A stretch of 64,000 nucleotides of DNA from Ilyonectria destructans (Eukaryota > Ascomycota > Sordariomycetes > Hypocreales > Nectriaceae), in the NCBI GenBank assembly GCA_020740775.1, contig JAHEWK010000001.1:2480001-2544000 (forward strand), written 5' to 3'. The notes beneath the pieces were generated by a model. The model searched no databases. It was not told the DNA's origin and was given only the letters and a program-made list of their open reading frames with translations. Position 1 is the stretch's first letter. Every line of letters starts with the position of its first letter. Both the position numbers and the translations under genes were made by a program. Shown piece after piece: positions 1 to 10,813 of this stretch.

Positions 1-121
1 CCTCATCCTTGGCGCCAATTTCAAGTCGTTTCGAGGCGGGCTTTGAGCTGGACACCGGGGAGGAAGACTGGGTCTTCCGTGACCTCTTGCGAGAACCTGA
101 TTTCTTTTGGTCTTGTGACAT
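1..121 (-). CDS. N-terminal fragment of a gene cut by the left edge
   Basis: A frame opens with ATG at 121 on the minus strand and runs 40 codons off the left end without a stop. The peptide begins MSQDQKKSGSRKRSRK and is rich in Ser, Lys and Arg, like a disordered, possibly nuclear N-terminus. A longer out-of-frame reading starts at 203 but gives a less natural peptide, so I prefer 121. I do not recognise the family. The fragment could also be a short chance frame; only sequence to the left would settle this. Confidence 0.4.
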   Translation of the reverse strand, partial: MSQDQKKSGSRKRSRKTQSSSPVSSSKPASKRLEIGAKDE

Positions 122-1463
122 TTTGAAAATAGTGAAGTTGTGATTTTGTGTAAGAAGATGGTCGTAGATGGTTCAGTTGTCTGAGGATAATAATTGGATT
201 CATTTGGCTAGAAACTTATCTTACTTATAGAAAAAATAGGTTATGGAACTCGCGGCGAACATGGCGAATTGTTAATGTCGCCATTGTCACTCTGTTATCT
301 GTGTTGTTTGTTCCTGAGAAACTCAACACTTGTTCGCTCGGACTTTGAAACTCAGAGGAACGCATAACCAGAAGTCTTTGTTAGCACGCCAAAATAGACA
401 AACACTTACACCTATGCATGAACACCAACACGCACACACCATACATGCACACACGTACGAAGGCTGGAGGAGGAAGTTTGACAACTTTAATGTCTAAGCA
501 GGCCTCCACACAGTACGATCTGCGGCCGATCAACTACCCAAGGTAAGCAATCGCGGCGTTGTAGGAGCTTCCCCTAAAATTTATCGAATATTGAAACACC
601 TTTGTTTCATCTGGCAGCTGGGTCACGGTGCGCATCGTGCGGCGGATTTGCATGAGCGAAAAGATGTGATATATCACCTAAGATCCAAGTGCCGTAGTCC
701 AACCTAAGCTCTTCGGCGCCAGCTTCAGAAAATCGGGACACAGCATCTAAAGGTTGTACGTTGGCTCCTCTTTAAAGGCGGCCTTGAGTTCCCGAAGGTC
801 GGAGTGCTTGTCAAGCATCTCGTCGGTAAAGATACCTTTAGTCACCTAATCGTCCTGTGTTGCTCGCTGAACATGTGCTATGCATTCACAAGTTGTCGAA
901 CTTCATGCGCCGGTCTTCGAATACCTATGCACAACATTTCATTGTTGATCTTTAGAGAATATTGAGATCTAATCGCCTACGATGGAATCACAGTTGTCAA
1001 ATAAATAGTGCCAAGTAATTCTTTGTTCAATAAAGTTTTCCTACTCCCCTTCGCCTCTTGCTATGATTGGTTTGGGAATAATAAAAAAACAAAGATGCCG
1101 AATAACGCATTACGCCCTCCTCCAATCACTGCCTCGATAGCAGCATAAACACAAATAATGCAAAAGTCGCAGCATGAAGCATTCAATCCGTCAATCAATC
1201 AGCCAAACCACCAAGGCATTTCATTCCTCGCCAAAACCTCCAAAGAAGCCAGGCCTTGTTCCTATCGTCGGGTCTTCAACTCATCAAAGGTATAGTGTTG
1301 CATGTCGAAAAAAGCGGTGCTCGATAACAAAAATGGTAACAGAGAAGCGAACTGGGGCACCGCGGTGACCAGAGTCTCCATGTTGACGAAGCATCCACCA
1401 GCACGTGGCGATGCTGGGATTACGCTGGCGTTGCCAATCGCGGTCCACCGAACGCCGCAGACG
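122..1463. other. Intergenic, no gene seen
   Basis: This is the promoter side of the left-edge gene and the 3' side of the DUF7707 gene. I see short open frames but none with a signal peptide, domain or consistent splicing. A cluster of alternating CA/AC-rich sequence lies near 420-460. Confidence 0.5.
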
Positions 1464-2181
1464 TTAAACCAGGTAAGCGAGCATGCCAATGGCAACCGCG
1501 GCGGCAGCACCCTTGCCTGCTGGCGCCATGGTAGGGGCAGCGAAGCCATCGGAGCTGGTCGAGGTCACCGAGTCCGCAGTTGCCTCGGCGCTGGATGCCG
1601 ACTTGGTGGCAGAACCGGAAGCGGAAGCAGTGGCGGTTTCGGACTCGGTCGAGCTGCTACTCGAGTCGGCATCAGGTGGGCCCTGGGTAGCGCAGAGGTC
1701 CTGGATGTTCTTGGTGCATTCCTTCTGGAGCTTAGAGCTGCCGGCATTGGTGGTGATGCACTGCGAGTACAGTTCCTCGCAGATAAAGGTCGGAACGGTC
1801 TGAGTGTAGTACTGCAGGCCGGGCATCGAGCTGTTGGAGGCGCACGTGCATTCCCACGACAGGTCGGTCTGGAGGAATCGATTGTCAGAACCTCGAGGCG
1901 GTGCAGGGGACAGGATCATCAACTTACCAAGGTACAAGCGTTCTCGTCCGTGTTGTTGTCGCAAAGAGTTTCACAGGTGTTGGTCTGAGCCTGGCACCAC
2001 TGGGCTGTGTCAAAAAGTCAGCGAGATGCGCATTTCGCTCCTGGTTGCGGTAGCACATACCTCGCTCCGTGGTTGTCACGGTGCCGGGGTCAATGGTCAT
2101 GTTGAGCGAGCTGGTGTAGTTCGCGACCTGGGCCGAAACCGCCGCAGCGGAAACGGTGAGCAGAGCAAGTGAGAAGCGCAT
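1464..2181 (-). CDS. Secreted GPI-anchored Cys-rich protein (DUF7707 type)
   Basis: Three exons join in frame: 2061..2181, 1928..2004 and 1464..1868 (introns of 56 and 59 bp), giving 200 aa. Residues 1-17 (MRFSLALLTVSAAAVSA) are a signal peptide. The mature part carries a compact cysteine domain (about residues 41-125) with the segments AQWCQAQTNTCETLCDN, LSWECTCASNSSMPGL and FICEELYSQC, which I associate with fungal DUF7707 proteins. After it comes a Ser/Thr/Ala-rich stretch (about 130-180) and a hydrophobic C-terminus, the usual layout of a GPI-anchored wall or membrane protein. The start was placed at the second Met of the longer frame because it begins the signal peptide directly. The molecular function of the family is not known to me. 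A role at the cell surface is inferred from the targeting signals. Confidence 0.85.
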
Positions 2182-4650
2182 TTTGGAGAAAGGGCGCGAG
2201 GCGAGAGAGGTTCCCAAGATGTAAAGAGAGGGCGAGGTAAAAGTTGGTGCTAGAGCTCTGCTGTCCGAGGTAGAAAGCTGCTGGCGGTGTGTTGGTGGTA
2301 TGATGGTACTGGCAATGTTGTGTTGTTGTTGTTGTTGTGGTGGAGTGATTGCCTGGCTGGGGTGGAATGGGTGTTTTGTAGGCGCGGCCTGGACGTTTGG
2401 AGCTTGGAGGGAGACGCAAACGGGGAAGGAACAAGGCGAGGGGATTCAGGGCCAAGGGCGGGAGCTATGGGCTTTATGAGCGAGACAGCGGAAAAGGAAA
2501 CCACGGTCCAATGCGGCCACTACTACGCAGTAGGCTCTGGGCAAGTGGCCGGCCTCGGTTTGATTAACGCTGTGACGGACGATGCTTCCAGGCCCGGCCG
2601 GTCGAATCGGCCGGCACGCACCCACCTGCTCGCGCATTCGCCGCTTCGCAGCAGAATCAACACCACTCGCGCAGTCCCAACCGGGGGAAAAAGGTACGAT
2701 GCACACGCACTCCCACACTAAGACCCAGGACCGAGACCAAGACCAGACGCAGCTAGACCCGTTCGGACGCTGCGACGCACACCAGCTCCCTCCGACCTCA
2801 TCGATCCCCGGGCCACTGGTCCACTGGCCCGCCCACTGTCCCACACTCCCACGTATCCACGCATCCAGGTACCCACGCCGCTCATACTACCCGCCCGCTT
2901 TCAGCCAAATACTGTCGCTGCCCAGGCGATTTGTTCCGCGTACATGCCCAGTCGCAACAAGCCCAGGTACCACACACCCTCTTGCTCGCCCCAACCAACG
3001 TCATCTCGGTCGTCGTCACCACCTGCAGTTCACCACGCCCAAGGTTGGAGATCTGGCAACACGAGCTAACCTGCAGCGCAGGGGCGTCGTGCCAGTCTGC
3101 AAGTCTGCAAGATGGCTGGGGAGCAACCAAGCTGGCGACAATAGCGCAACGCAATGCCAAGAAATGCAACGCATGGGCTGCAAAGTCTCGGCATCACGCT
3201 AGCCCTCCGTTCTTCGTAATCGTCACCCTCGTCCCCTGGTCCGCCTATCTTCCACCTCCAAAAGGCCCAGCCTAGCCCTGCAAATACGTCACGTACCCGT
3301 GCGAACGACACCGACAGCTCCATGCTATGGCACAGAGAGCCGATCTGTCAGCGGGCCAATGGCATTGACTTTCCCATGTCACTCGCTACTATTACTCTGT
3401 AGCTCTAATACTGGACACGGACCATCTCGGCGGCCACCCGGATTGCTTCATGACCCGAGACGGAGGACAATAGACGAGCGGCCGTCAACTTCCAGCTGGC
3501 CAAGGCCCAATGCTCCAACCGACCGCGCTGTCTCGTTGCGCCACGAGCCTCCATCGTTGGTTGGCCCTGGTCTTGTAAGCGATGCCTATCTGGACTTCGT
3601 ACAGCGCATGCGCGCCCCGCAGCGTCATCGAGCTCTTGATGCGAGGCTGGGGCTCCAGGTGAGCTGCCGCGCCCACGGGATTCCGGCACCACCGGAGAGT
3701 GGGAACGAGGAAAGAGGCATTTTGCCTCTGCAAGCCCGGACAAAACCATCCATCTGGCATTATCATGGCCCAGGCCCATCGAGCCCGCCCGCCCGCCAAG
3801 AATTTAGCCTGACTTCAGCAGTCCAAGGGTCAACAGGTAGCTTGAGGTAGGGAGGGCGCCGATGAATCATGGGCCCCGGACCGCCTGGCCAGGTTGGGCA
3901 TCTCATCTTATTCAAGCACATTCAGTCCAAAGGCCGTCTCGCCCGCTCCAGCACCTCAGATCATTATCGACTAGGAGTCGAAACACTTGCTCTTATCTCC
4001 CCTGGCATGTTGCCTACTCAACGCGTAACGGGTCTACTGCCACACAGGATTGTGACAGGAAACGAGCTAATCAAATAGCATTTCGCTGCTGAAGGGATAT
4101 CGGACATTTTGTGCGACAAGCCCAGGACAAATGGCCCCCTCCCATCTCTCGGCCCCATCCAATTTCTAGGGATTTTTTTTTCCATCGTCCCAACCTTTTT
4201 ACCTGCCCATTTCCAAATGATTGCCACTCCCCTCGTTCATCTCTTCCCCCGCTATCGCCGGTGATTATTGGCGGACCATCAATTGGGCCCCCCCGGTCCG
4301 GCCAAACATGGGTATGGCTCCTCCCAGAACCATTCGTTCTACCTGGAGCTTGAAAGTTGAAACTGGTCTCGTCTATCATCAGACGGAAGCTGTCGCGGAG
4401 CTTGTGCATCGAGCTTCCGGTAGCTGCCACCAATCACACATGGCAATTTGTGCCCCGCACGCGACGAAGAACCGCGTGCATTGGTACATCTTCAGACCAA
4501 GCCAAGCCGGTCCTCATGCACCGGGTTGCCCTGTGCCAGCCTCCCTTCCGCCTGGTGCATGTTGCAATCGTCATGGTGATTCGAACAGTTCTGATAGCCA
4601 TGGCCTAGCTTGCCCTTTGCCGCCCTGGGGTTCAGTTTCCCCTTGTGAAC
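2182..4650. other. Intergenic region, no convincing gene
   Basis: About 2.5 kb of GC-rich DNA. Many overlapping frames are open on both strands, which is expected at this GC content, but none has a recognisable domain. A GTT/GTG-rich microsatellite lies at about 2316..2339, in the upstream region of the DUF7707 gene. The rest looks like promoter and spacer. Confidence 0.5.
2316..2339. repeat. GTT microsatellite upstream of the DUF7707 gene
   Basis: A run of imperfect GTT triplets (CAA on the transcribed strand) about 135 bp upstream of the start codon. It is likely to vary in length between strains. Confidence 0.7.
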
Positions 4651-4750
4651 GGCCAAAGGTGGTCCGATTGAGAAAACTGAATTAATTCCAATTTTAGATT
4701 GAAAACTGGCATATCAAGAGATGCCAGGGTTTGAATCCTGATCTTGTGAA
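4651..4750 (+). pseudogene. Decayed copy of the neighbouring tRNA-Leu
   Basis: This stretch lines up with the intact tRNA-Leu at 4824..4937 along most of its length. It contains GGCCAAAGGTGG for the acceptor and D arm, an intron-like middle, AGAGATGCCAGGGTT for the variable and T arms, and a degraded acceptor end. The anticodon stem region is partly lost. The T arm has changed from GGTTCGAACCCC to GGTTTGAATCCT and the end from TCTTGCC to TCTTGTG. Several of these changes are C-to-T or G-to-A. The copy cannot fold as a tRNA. Confidence 0.65.
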
Positions 4751-4823
4751 TTATTTGTTTGTTTATTCATTAACCCTACGAGGGTGCATGAGGCGTAATA
4801 CTGCTTCCCGAGAGAACACCAAT

Positions 4824-4937
4824 GGCAAGGTGGCCGAGTGGTCTAAGGCGTAATGTTTAAGAAAATTGAATTCTATTCCTATTCATATGGGAACCATTAT
4901 ATCGAGAGATGCCAGGGTTCGAACCCCTGTCTTGCCA
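4824..4937 (+). tRNA. tRNA-Leu(UAA) with an intron
   Basis: The acceptor strands GGCAAGG (4824-4830) and TCTTGCC (4930-4936) pair, with A4937 as discriminator. The D arm GGCCGAGTGGTCTAAGGC is the type II form. The anticodon stem TAATG/CATTA encloses TT-TAA-G (anticodon 4858-4860) and, after base 37, a 32-nt intron at about 4862..4893. A long variable arm follows, then the T arm CAGGG-TTCGAAC-CCCTG. The long variable arm and the anticodon both indicate leucine. The intron boundaries are inferred from the standard position after the base 3' to the anticodon. Confidence 0.93.
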
Positions 4938-5686
4938 ATGCAAACTTTTTGCTTTCTTTATCTTTTCTTTTTGCTTACCATGCGTGCGATAGGTAGGGAA
5001 GAGTCATCTGCCTATCTCCCTAGCATCTATCTATGATCGACCAGCGGTGGCTCGACGGCCACCCTTGCGCTAGCTGTGTTCCCAGAACCAGCCAGCGCGA
5101 CCTGGCTGCCACTTCTCGTGATACTTCCTTATGCACCGCTACAAACAAACAGTGTGCAGATTGTCACTTGCGCCGGTCAATGCGAATTGCGCCGCACTAA
5201 TTAAGACGATGCCGAGTGCCGTCCACGAATTTGCACACGAATAACCGTCATCAGCGCTCGCGTGTAGTCCGCAAACTCAGCCGTGCCTTGTGCCGACCTG
5301 CCGGAGGCGCAACCCAGACACAGAGGCGTACGTGTGCCTAGTGGGCCGAACGGTTTAATGGTGATGTAATTTATTTACATTCCCCTGGTGGCTCGGCAAA
5401 ACCTGCCGGCCGCTGTCGTCGACCTATGTCTTGACGGCCAATATTCCTCCCTCGACTAGGGCACACTTCCACTGTCGGCACATAGTTGCCGCAGAGAGCT
5501 CCTTTACATTCTTCTTCTTAATTTCCTATCGTCGACAATCATCCACTGCCCTATCCCGCAAGAGCCTAGCCTTGCTGTCGCGTTCTTCTCCACAGAGGAG
5601 GAACTTGCTTCTTTCCCAATCATCAGATGCGTCCCTCCATTCCCTGTGAGATTGTGCGGCTTGGCAACCCGCAAAGCCAAGTCGCA
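4938..5686. other. Intergenic, no gene seen
   Basis: Spacer between the tRNA and the 3' end of the cyanovirin-type gene. A T-rich run directly follows the tRNA (4941-4975) and may serve as its RNA polymerase III terminator. Nothing else was recognised. Confidence 0.5.
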
Positions 5687-6354
5687 TCAGATTGAGCCTC
5701 GTGTAGGCACAGCCCTAGGCGTCAATCTTGGCGCTCCGGTTGAGCATTCGATGTTCTTGTGGCACTCAGGGAAAGCCATATCCTTGGTTCCGCGGTGTCC
5801 AAAGCAGCCGAGGCGACCGTTATCATTGAAAAGGACGTTGTCTACGAATGTCAGTGCGCGTTGGTCTGTAGGGTAAGTAGGCTACTTGCTCAGATCAAGA
5901 ATCGTCTCCTTGAGTTGCTTGTCCATGTCGTGGCAGTTGCATTTGAGGTAGCAAGTTCGGTATCCATTGCTTCGGACACTCTGGAGTATGCAGCCCTCAC
6001 AGGTGTCTTGGTAGTTGCCGCTTCTAAGGTCAGTACCTACATGCATGGCAGGTTAGAAACATACTCGTCGTAGCCGATGAGAGAGCCGGCATTATTTCCA
6101 ACGCAGTATCGGAGTTCGATCCTAGGCCTGTGTAAGTAGTGCATCGAAGCATGTCGAATTGGGACGGCCTACAGAGAATACGTGTAGTTGAAAGTGAGCG
6201 AGGAGTCCTCTGGAAAGCAGTAGAAGCCTACCGCATCCTCGCTGTAAAACTGAGCATCCATGGGCTGGCAACCCTGCGAGAAGGACTGGAGGGCAAGGGC
6301 GGCATGGAGCCACGCCACGCCCAGAACAAGAGACTGAATTCCAAGGCGGGTCAT
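5687..6354 (-). CDS. Secreted cyanovirin-N homology (CVNH) protein
   Basis: Four exons (6182..6354, 6065..6127, 5890..6023, 5687..5841) join in frame to 174 aa. Residues 1-21 form a signal peptide ending LHAALA. The mature protein shows the two pseudo-repeats of a CVNH fold. The first starts at SFSQGC and closes with YCVGNNAGSL. The second starts SGNYQDTCEGC, continues LKCNCHDMD and LDLNNVLFNDNGRLGC. CVNH proteins are usually sugar-binding (lectin-like). Which glycan this one binds cannot be told from sequence. The third intron (5842..5889) is read with a GCAAGT donor (GC-AG class). That is the only reading I found that keeps the LDLNNV motif in frame. The second intron is only 41 bp. The short C-terminal tail with SCT-like residues after the domain is not part of the core fold. 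Confidence 0.8.
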
Positions 6355-7528
6355 TCTGGTTCGCTTTCAAGAAGTGTGACCTTCGAGTTTTCGGCGTGCG
6401 TGTGGTGTCTAGAACAAAGGTTCTTGTCAAGTTGTTGTTCTGTCCTGGCTGTTGTTCGTGAGGAGATGAGGTAGAGCGAGCGTGGAGGTACTCTGTTCAC
6501 CGCACAGAGTGCGACTAGTAAATGTTTGCAGCTGGCAGACAGCTGTGATGTAAACAAACTGACTTTCTGATTCGCGTCCAATGCGTCCATTGAATACATT
6601 TTCTAGTTCCGATTGGTGCTGATGCGCTCCGTCGCTAAGTGCTGGAGTGCCTGCTTTGACAGTTCCTATAGAATATATTTTTGTAGAAAATCATTAGACT
6701 TATTTCACAGAAGCCGTCATCTATCAGCCTATGAAATATGTTTAAGTATTAGATCACAGCATGGTGTACTAATTATGCATCACGAGTTCGCTGACTACAT
6801 TGGCAGTCTCCAAACATACCGTCAGTTGCATCACTTGGCTTTTTCCCGTTGGACCTATTGCTTGCTTCTGATTTAATCTGGTAGACGTGTAGATAATACA
6901 AACAACACATTGGTCCCGTTTAATAAGTCGGAAATTTTTGCTCTGTTGCTTGGTGGAATAACGGAATAGTTAATTTCGCGTCAAGGACGGCATCTGTTGC
7001 TTAACCCATGTGCAACCACGACACTGGATCACAGCGAAAATAACCGTATCTTAGTTTAACATAGCATACACGGACACCTCAGATTAAAGTTCAATAACAT
7101 CCATACCACCCAGTTTAAGCACACGCTCGTGATGATTGTATTTATGAACGTCATATACTTACCCGTCATGAAGGACCACACATCCGACCTCTAGGGTAGG
7201 CGGCGTCATGTCGATCCGGATTCCAGTGGGGGTGGATTCGGTACAGTGGGCCTGGTCCCTAGGTGCATATGACAAGCTGCCGCTGGAATTCCACTGTGCG
7301 GCCCCGAAAGGCCCAGTAATCAACGCCGCTTATCAACACCACATCCCATCATCCCGTCCATCAGCCAACTCCAACCGCCTCTGGCCGCTTCACTCCGTCA
7401 ACACCATCACCATCGAACCACAACACTGCGATAGCCCGCCGGGATTGATCGATGCCACGCCGGTAGCCCCGATGCACTGCGATTGCCGTTGACCTCCCTT
7501 TCCATCCGCCAACGCCGGCCTCGTCGCC
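6355..7528. other. Intergenic, partly AT-rich
   Basis: Shared upstream region of the CVNH gene (minus) and the F-box gene (plus), about 1.2 kb. The middle (6,650-7,150) is AT-rich. I see no gene or clear regulatory motif. Confidence 0.5.
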
Positions 7529-9202
7529 ATGGACCAGCTCCCGCGCGAGCTCGTCGACGCGATCCTCCAGCAATGTGTCGCCCGCGGCCCCAAGAACAGC
7601 GTCCTCCCGCTGCGCCTTGTCTGTCGAGTGTTTGACCAGATACTCAAGCCCTTCGTCTTGCGCACACTTGACCTTGAGTTTTCACGATTGAGCAAGACGA
7701 GTGGCGAGGCGCATCCGCGGATCGATGCGCTGCAGACGATTGGATACCACTGCAAGAGCTTATATATCGACCTCATGGTCTTGCGGGATGACTGTGCGTA
7801 CTCTACATAACTGTACCATTCCCAAATCTGAATGATAGCTAACGTGGATATATTAATAGTAGAAGTAGAGTTCCTCGATACCGTCTTCGCCCGAGTCCCC
7901 TCGATGACCGACTTTTGTCGCACGTTGCACAAAAAGTACTGCATGAACGAGACATCATTTACAGAAGTAGATTACTTCCGCACAGTCGAAGACCTCCTGT
8001 TCAATTGCCGAGACATCGATCGACTGCGGTTAAACCTGCCCTTCCAGCTTGTCGGCCGACACTGCAACGCCGCCACCATGATCCTCGCCAACACGCTCAA
8101 GGCATTTGCTCAGCGTCCCGAGGAGGATTCGGCAAAGTTAAACACCTTGGTATTGGAAAATGTGACGGATATCGCAATATGTCACCTGTGGTTAAACCCT
8201 AGCGACGTGATGAATATCATGGGGGTGTTGGAGGTACTGGAACACCTCGTTTTGACTTTACGAAGACACGAAAATGAACCCCAACGAGTTGGACTATTTG
8301 GATCCTGCCTCTGGAACTTGGTAGAGAACGCAGAATACCTCAAGAGCCTGTGCCTGATAGGAATGGACCACGACGACCGCCCTCCCCGAGGCCTCAAACA
8401 GACCAAGGCCTGGCAGATGCCCGTGGAGGAGTGGCGAGCGCGGGCGCTGCCCGCACCGCATGTCATTCTGTCCAACTTGACTTGCCTCGAGCTGAAGCGA
8501 GTTGAGGTGTCTCCCGAGGTCTTGGTTCAGGTGGGAGAGAACTTTGGGTCGACGCTTCAGGAGCTCTACCTGAACGAGGTGTATCTGAAGGCGGAACAAT
8601 CACAAGACTGGAACGAGGACTCGACAAAGGTGCTCTGGGTAGGGATGCCAAACCAGCGCCCTGGTGAGGATTGCCAATGGATTGCGATGGCTTTGAGATC
8701 GGCTGCAACACACTTGCGCATTTGCCGGGCGTCGTTTCTGGCGTATGACCACTACCTGAGGGAAGACGTCCCCCCAAACCCCGATTTCGACCTCGTTGAT
8801 CCCTGTGGCTTGGGCAGAAGCATCTCTCAACGCTTTGTAGAGGTCACCATGGGTATCCGGCAGCCGAACATGTCCAACGGAGACCCGGTTGAATACCTCC
8901 CCCGTGACTCGAAGCACGACAACCTCCTCAACCAGCTCATCCCGCGGAGCCGTGCGCCGCGGGTCACCGAGCACGACACAAACGCATACCAGACGGCCGT
9001 GGCAAACACCACATCCGAGTGGCATCGCAGCATCGACGGCATATTCCCTAATTGCAACTCCAATACCCTCGATGAGCTGCACTACATCGCCGAGACGGCC
9101 TGCCAGGGCATGAACGAAATCCACCACCGGAGGAACGAGTGGACCGCTGGCAGCAGCATGGCCAATGAGTTTACGGAAAACCTTTTTATGTCTAATGAAT
9201 AA
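7529..9202 (+). CDS. F-box protein
   Basis: Two exons, 7529..7793 and 7860..9202, give 535 aa. The 66-bp intron uses GTGCGT and ATTAATAG and restores the frame through a split Leu codon. Residues 2-45 (starting MDQLPRELVDAILQQC and including LPLRLVCRVFDQIL) match an F-box, the helix bundle that binds Skp1 in SCF ubiquitin ligases. The remaining 490 residues contain spaced leucine-rich segments such as LNTLVLENV, LEHLVLTL and LTCLELKRVEV, suggesting a degenerate leucine-rich substrate-binding region. The substrate is unknown. The upstream ATG is the first in frame and begins the F-box directly. Fungal genomes carry many such F-box/LRR-like proteins, so no specific pathway can be assigned. Confidence 0.85.
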
Positions 9203-9541
9203 ACGACAAGTCGATGGAGAATGAGGAGGTCGTCACATGATGGAAATGGAGAACATGTAGATGGGTTCCTCACGGCAAGTTCTTGATTTCTCATTATGCA
9301 AACATAGAAGACTCAAAGCGTTGAATAGTAATAGCTTGCTATAGTCAAGCAATCCATGCCATCTGATATGAAAGTCAAAACCTTTTTCCTGTCGCTATGA
9401 ACGACGACTCGAGGCCCATGGTTATTCGTCTCCTGCCCCTTTCTAACTTGTGTCATTGAAGCAAAATCTCATCACATGTCATCACAAATATGCCAAAATT
9501 CTATCATTTTATATCATCGCCCCGTTTTTTTTGGTCCATTT
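9203..9541. other. Convergent 3' spacer
   Basis: This 339-bp region holds the 3' ends of the F-box gene (plus) and the cystathionine gamma-lyase gene (minus). No gene is seen. Confidence 0.6.
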
Positions 9542-10813
9542 TCATTGTCCGTTGACGCCGTTGCCATTGACTCCGTTGACGCCGTTCTTTGATGCCGACA
9601 CGGCCTTCTCGAGAGCCTGGAGGACGTCGTTCTTGAGATCCACAGCGTCCTCGACACCGCAGCTGATGCGGACAAGGTCGTCGAAGACACCAACAGCCTC
9701 GCGCTGATCCTTGGGGATACCGGCGTGGGTCATGCTGCTGGGGACCTCAACCAGAGACTCGACACCACCCAAGCTCTCGGCAAGGGTGAAGATCTTTGTG
9801 AACTGGCAGAAGCGCTCGGCGGCAGCGTGTCCGCCCTGGATGCGGAAGGAGAGCATGCCACCACCCATGCCGTTGCGGTGCTGCTTCTTGGCAATGTGAC
9901 GGTGGGGGTGGGACTCAAGACCGGGGTAGTTGACGGCGACGACGAGCGGCGAGGCCTCGAGGGCGATGGCGACGGCGGTGGCGTTGGTGGTGGCCTCGCG
10001 GGCGCGCAGGTGAAGGGTCTTGAGACCGCGGTGGGCAAGCCAGGAGTCAAAGGCCGAGGGGACGGCGCCAATGGCGTTCTGGAGGAATCCGAGACGCTGC
10101 TTGAGCTCGTCGCTGTTGAAGGCGGCAACGCCCATGACAACATCGCTGTGGCCGTTAATGTACTTGGTGACGCTGTGGACGACAATGTCGGCGCCCAAGT
10201 CGAGGGGGTTCTGGACGTAGGGGGAGAGGAAGGTGTTGTCGACGACAACGAGGACGCCGCGCTTGTGGGCCTCGGAGACGACCGCGCGGATATCGACCAG
10301 ACGGAGAGTTGGGTTGCTAGGGCTCTCAATCCAGATCAGGCGGGTCTCGTCGGTGATGTGCTCAGAGATGTCGACCTCGATCTCCGGGGTGAAGGTGACC
10401 TTGACGCCGTGGGCCTTTGCGACCTGGGTAAAGTAGCGGTGGGTGCCGCCGTAGACGTCGGACACGGAGATGACATGGCTGCCGCTGGCGAGGCTCTGGA
10501 GGATGTTTGCGGTGGTGGCGCTGCCGGAGGAGAAGGCGAGGGCGTACTTTGCGTGCTCGAGAGCGGCGACGGCGGCCTCAAAGTTGGTGCGGTTGGGATT
10601 GGCCGAGCGAGAATACTCGTACTCGCCAATGGGCTGGCCGACAGCCGTCTGCGCAAAGGTCGTCGACAGCGAGATGGGCTCGATGACGGCGCCGGTGGTG
10701 GGGTCGTGCGGGGATCCGGCGTGGACCGCGAGGGTGCCGAAGGAGTGGACGGGGGACGGCGGGCGCGGCGGGGTGGCCACGGGGTCCGAGGTGAGGAGAG
10801 GAAGACCGGACAT
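9542..10813 (-). CDS. CYS3: Cystathionine gamma-lyase
   Basis: Single-exon 423-aa enzyme of the Cys/Met-metabolism PLP family. It cleaves cystathionine to cysteine, 2-oxobutanoate and ammonia, the last step of reverse transsulfuration in the cytosol. Landmarks: the N-terminal TLAVHAGSPHDPTTGAV segment; YEYSRSANPNRTNFE, where Tyr and Arg contact the neighbouring subunit's cofactor; SSGSATTANIL near the PLP phosphate; VDNTFLSPYVQNP with the Asp that holds the pyridine nitrogen; and HSVTKYINGHSD, whose Lys217 should form the Schiff base. The C-terminal half ends with SLGGVESLVEVP and an Asn/Gly-rich low-complexity tail (NGVNGVNGNGVNG) beyond the family core. The length is slightly above the usual 390-400 aa because of this tail. 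Distinction from cystathionine gamma-synthase and beta-lyase rests on overall similarity as I recall it. Confidence 0.93.
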   Translation of the reverse strand: MSGLPLLTSDPVATPPRPPSPVHSFGTLAVHAGSPHDPTTGAVIEPISLSTTFAQTAVGQPIGEYEYSRSANPNRTNFEAAVAALEHAKYALAFSSGSATTANILQSLASGSHVISVSDVYGGTHRYFTQVAKAHGVKVTFTPEIEVDISEHITDETRLIWIESPSNPTLRLVDIRAVVSEAHKRGVLVVVDNTFLSPYVQNPLDLGADIVVHSVTKYINGHSDVVMGVAAFNSDELKQRLGFLQNAIGAVPSAFDSWLAHRGLKTLHLRAREATTNATAVAIALEASPLVVAVNYPGLESHPHRHIAKKQHRNGMGGGMLSFRIQGGHAAAERFCQFTKIFTLAESLGGVESLVEVPSSMTHAGIPKDQREAVGVFDDLVRISCGVEDAVDLKNDVLQALEKAVSASKNGVNGVNGNGVNGQ

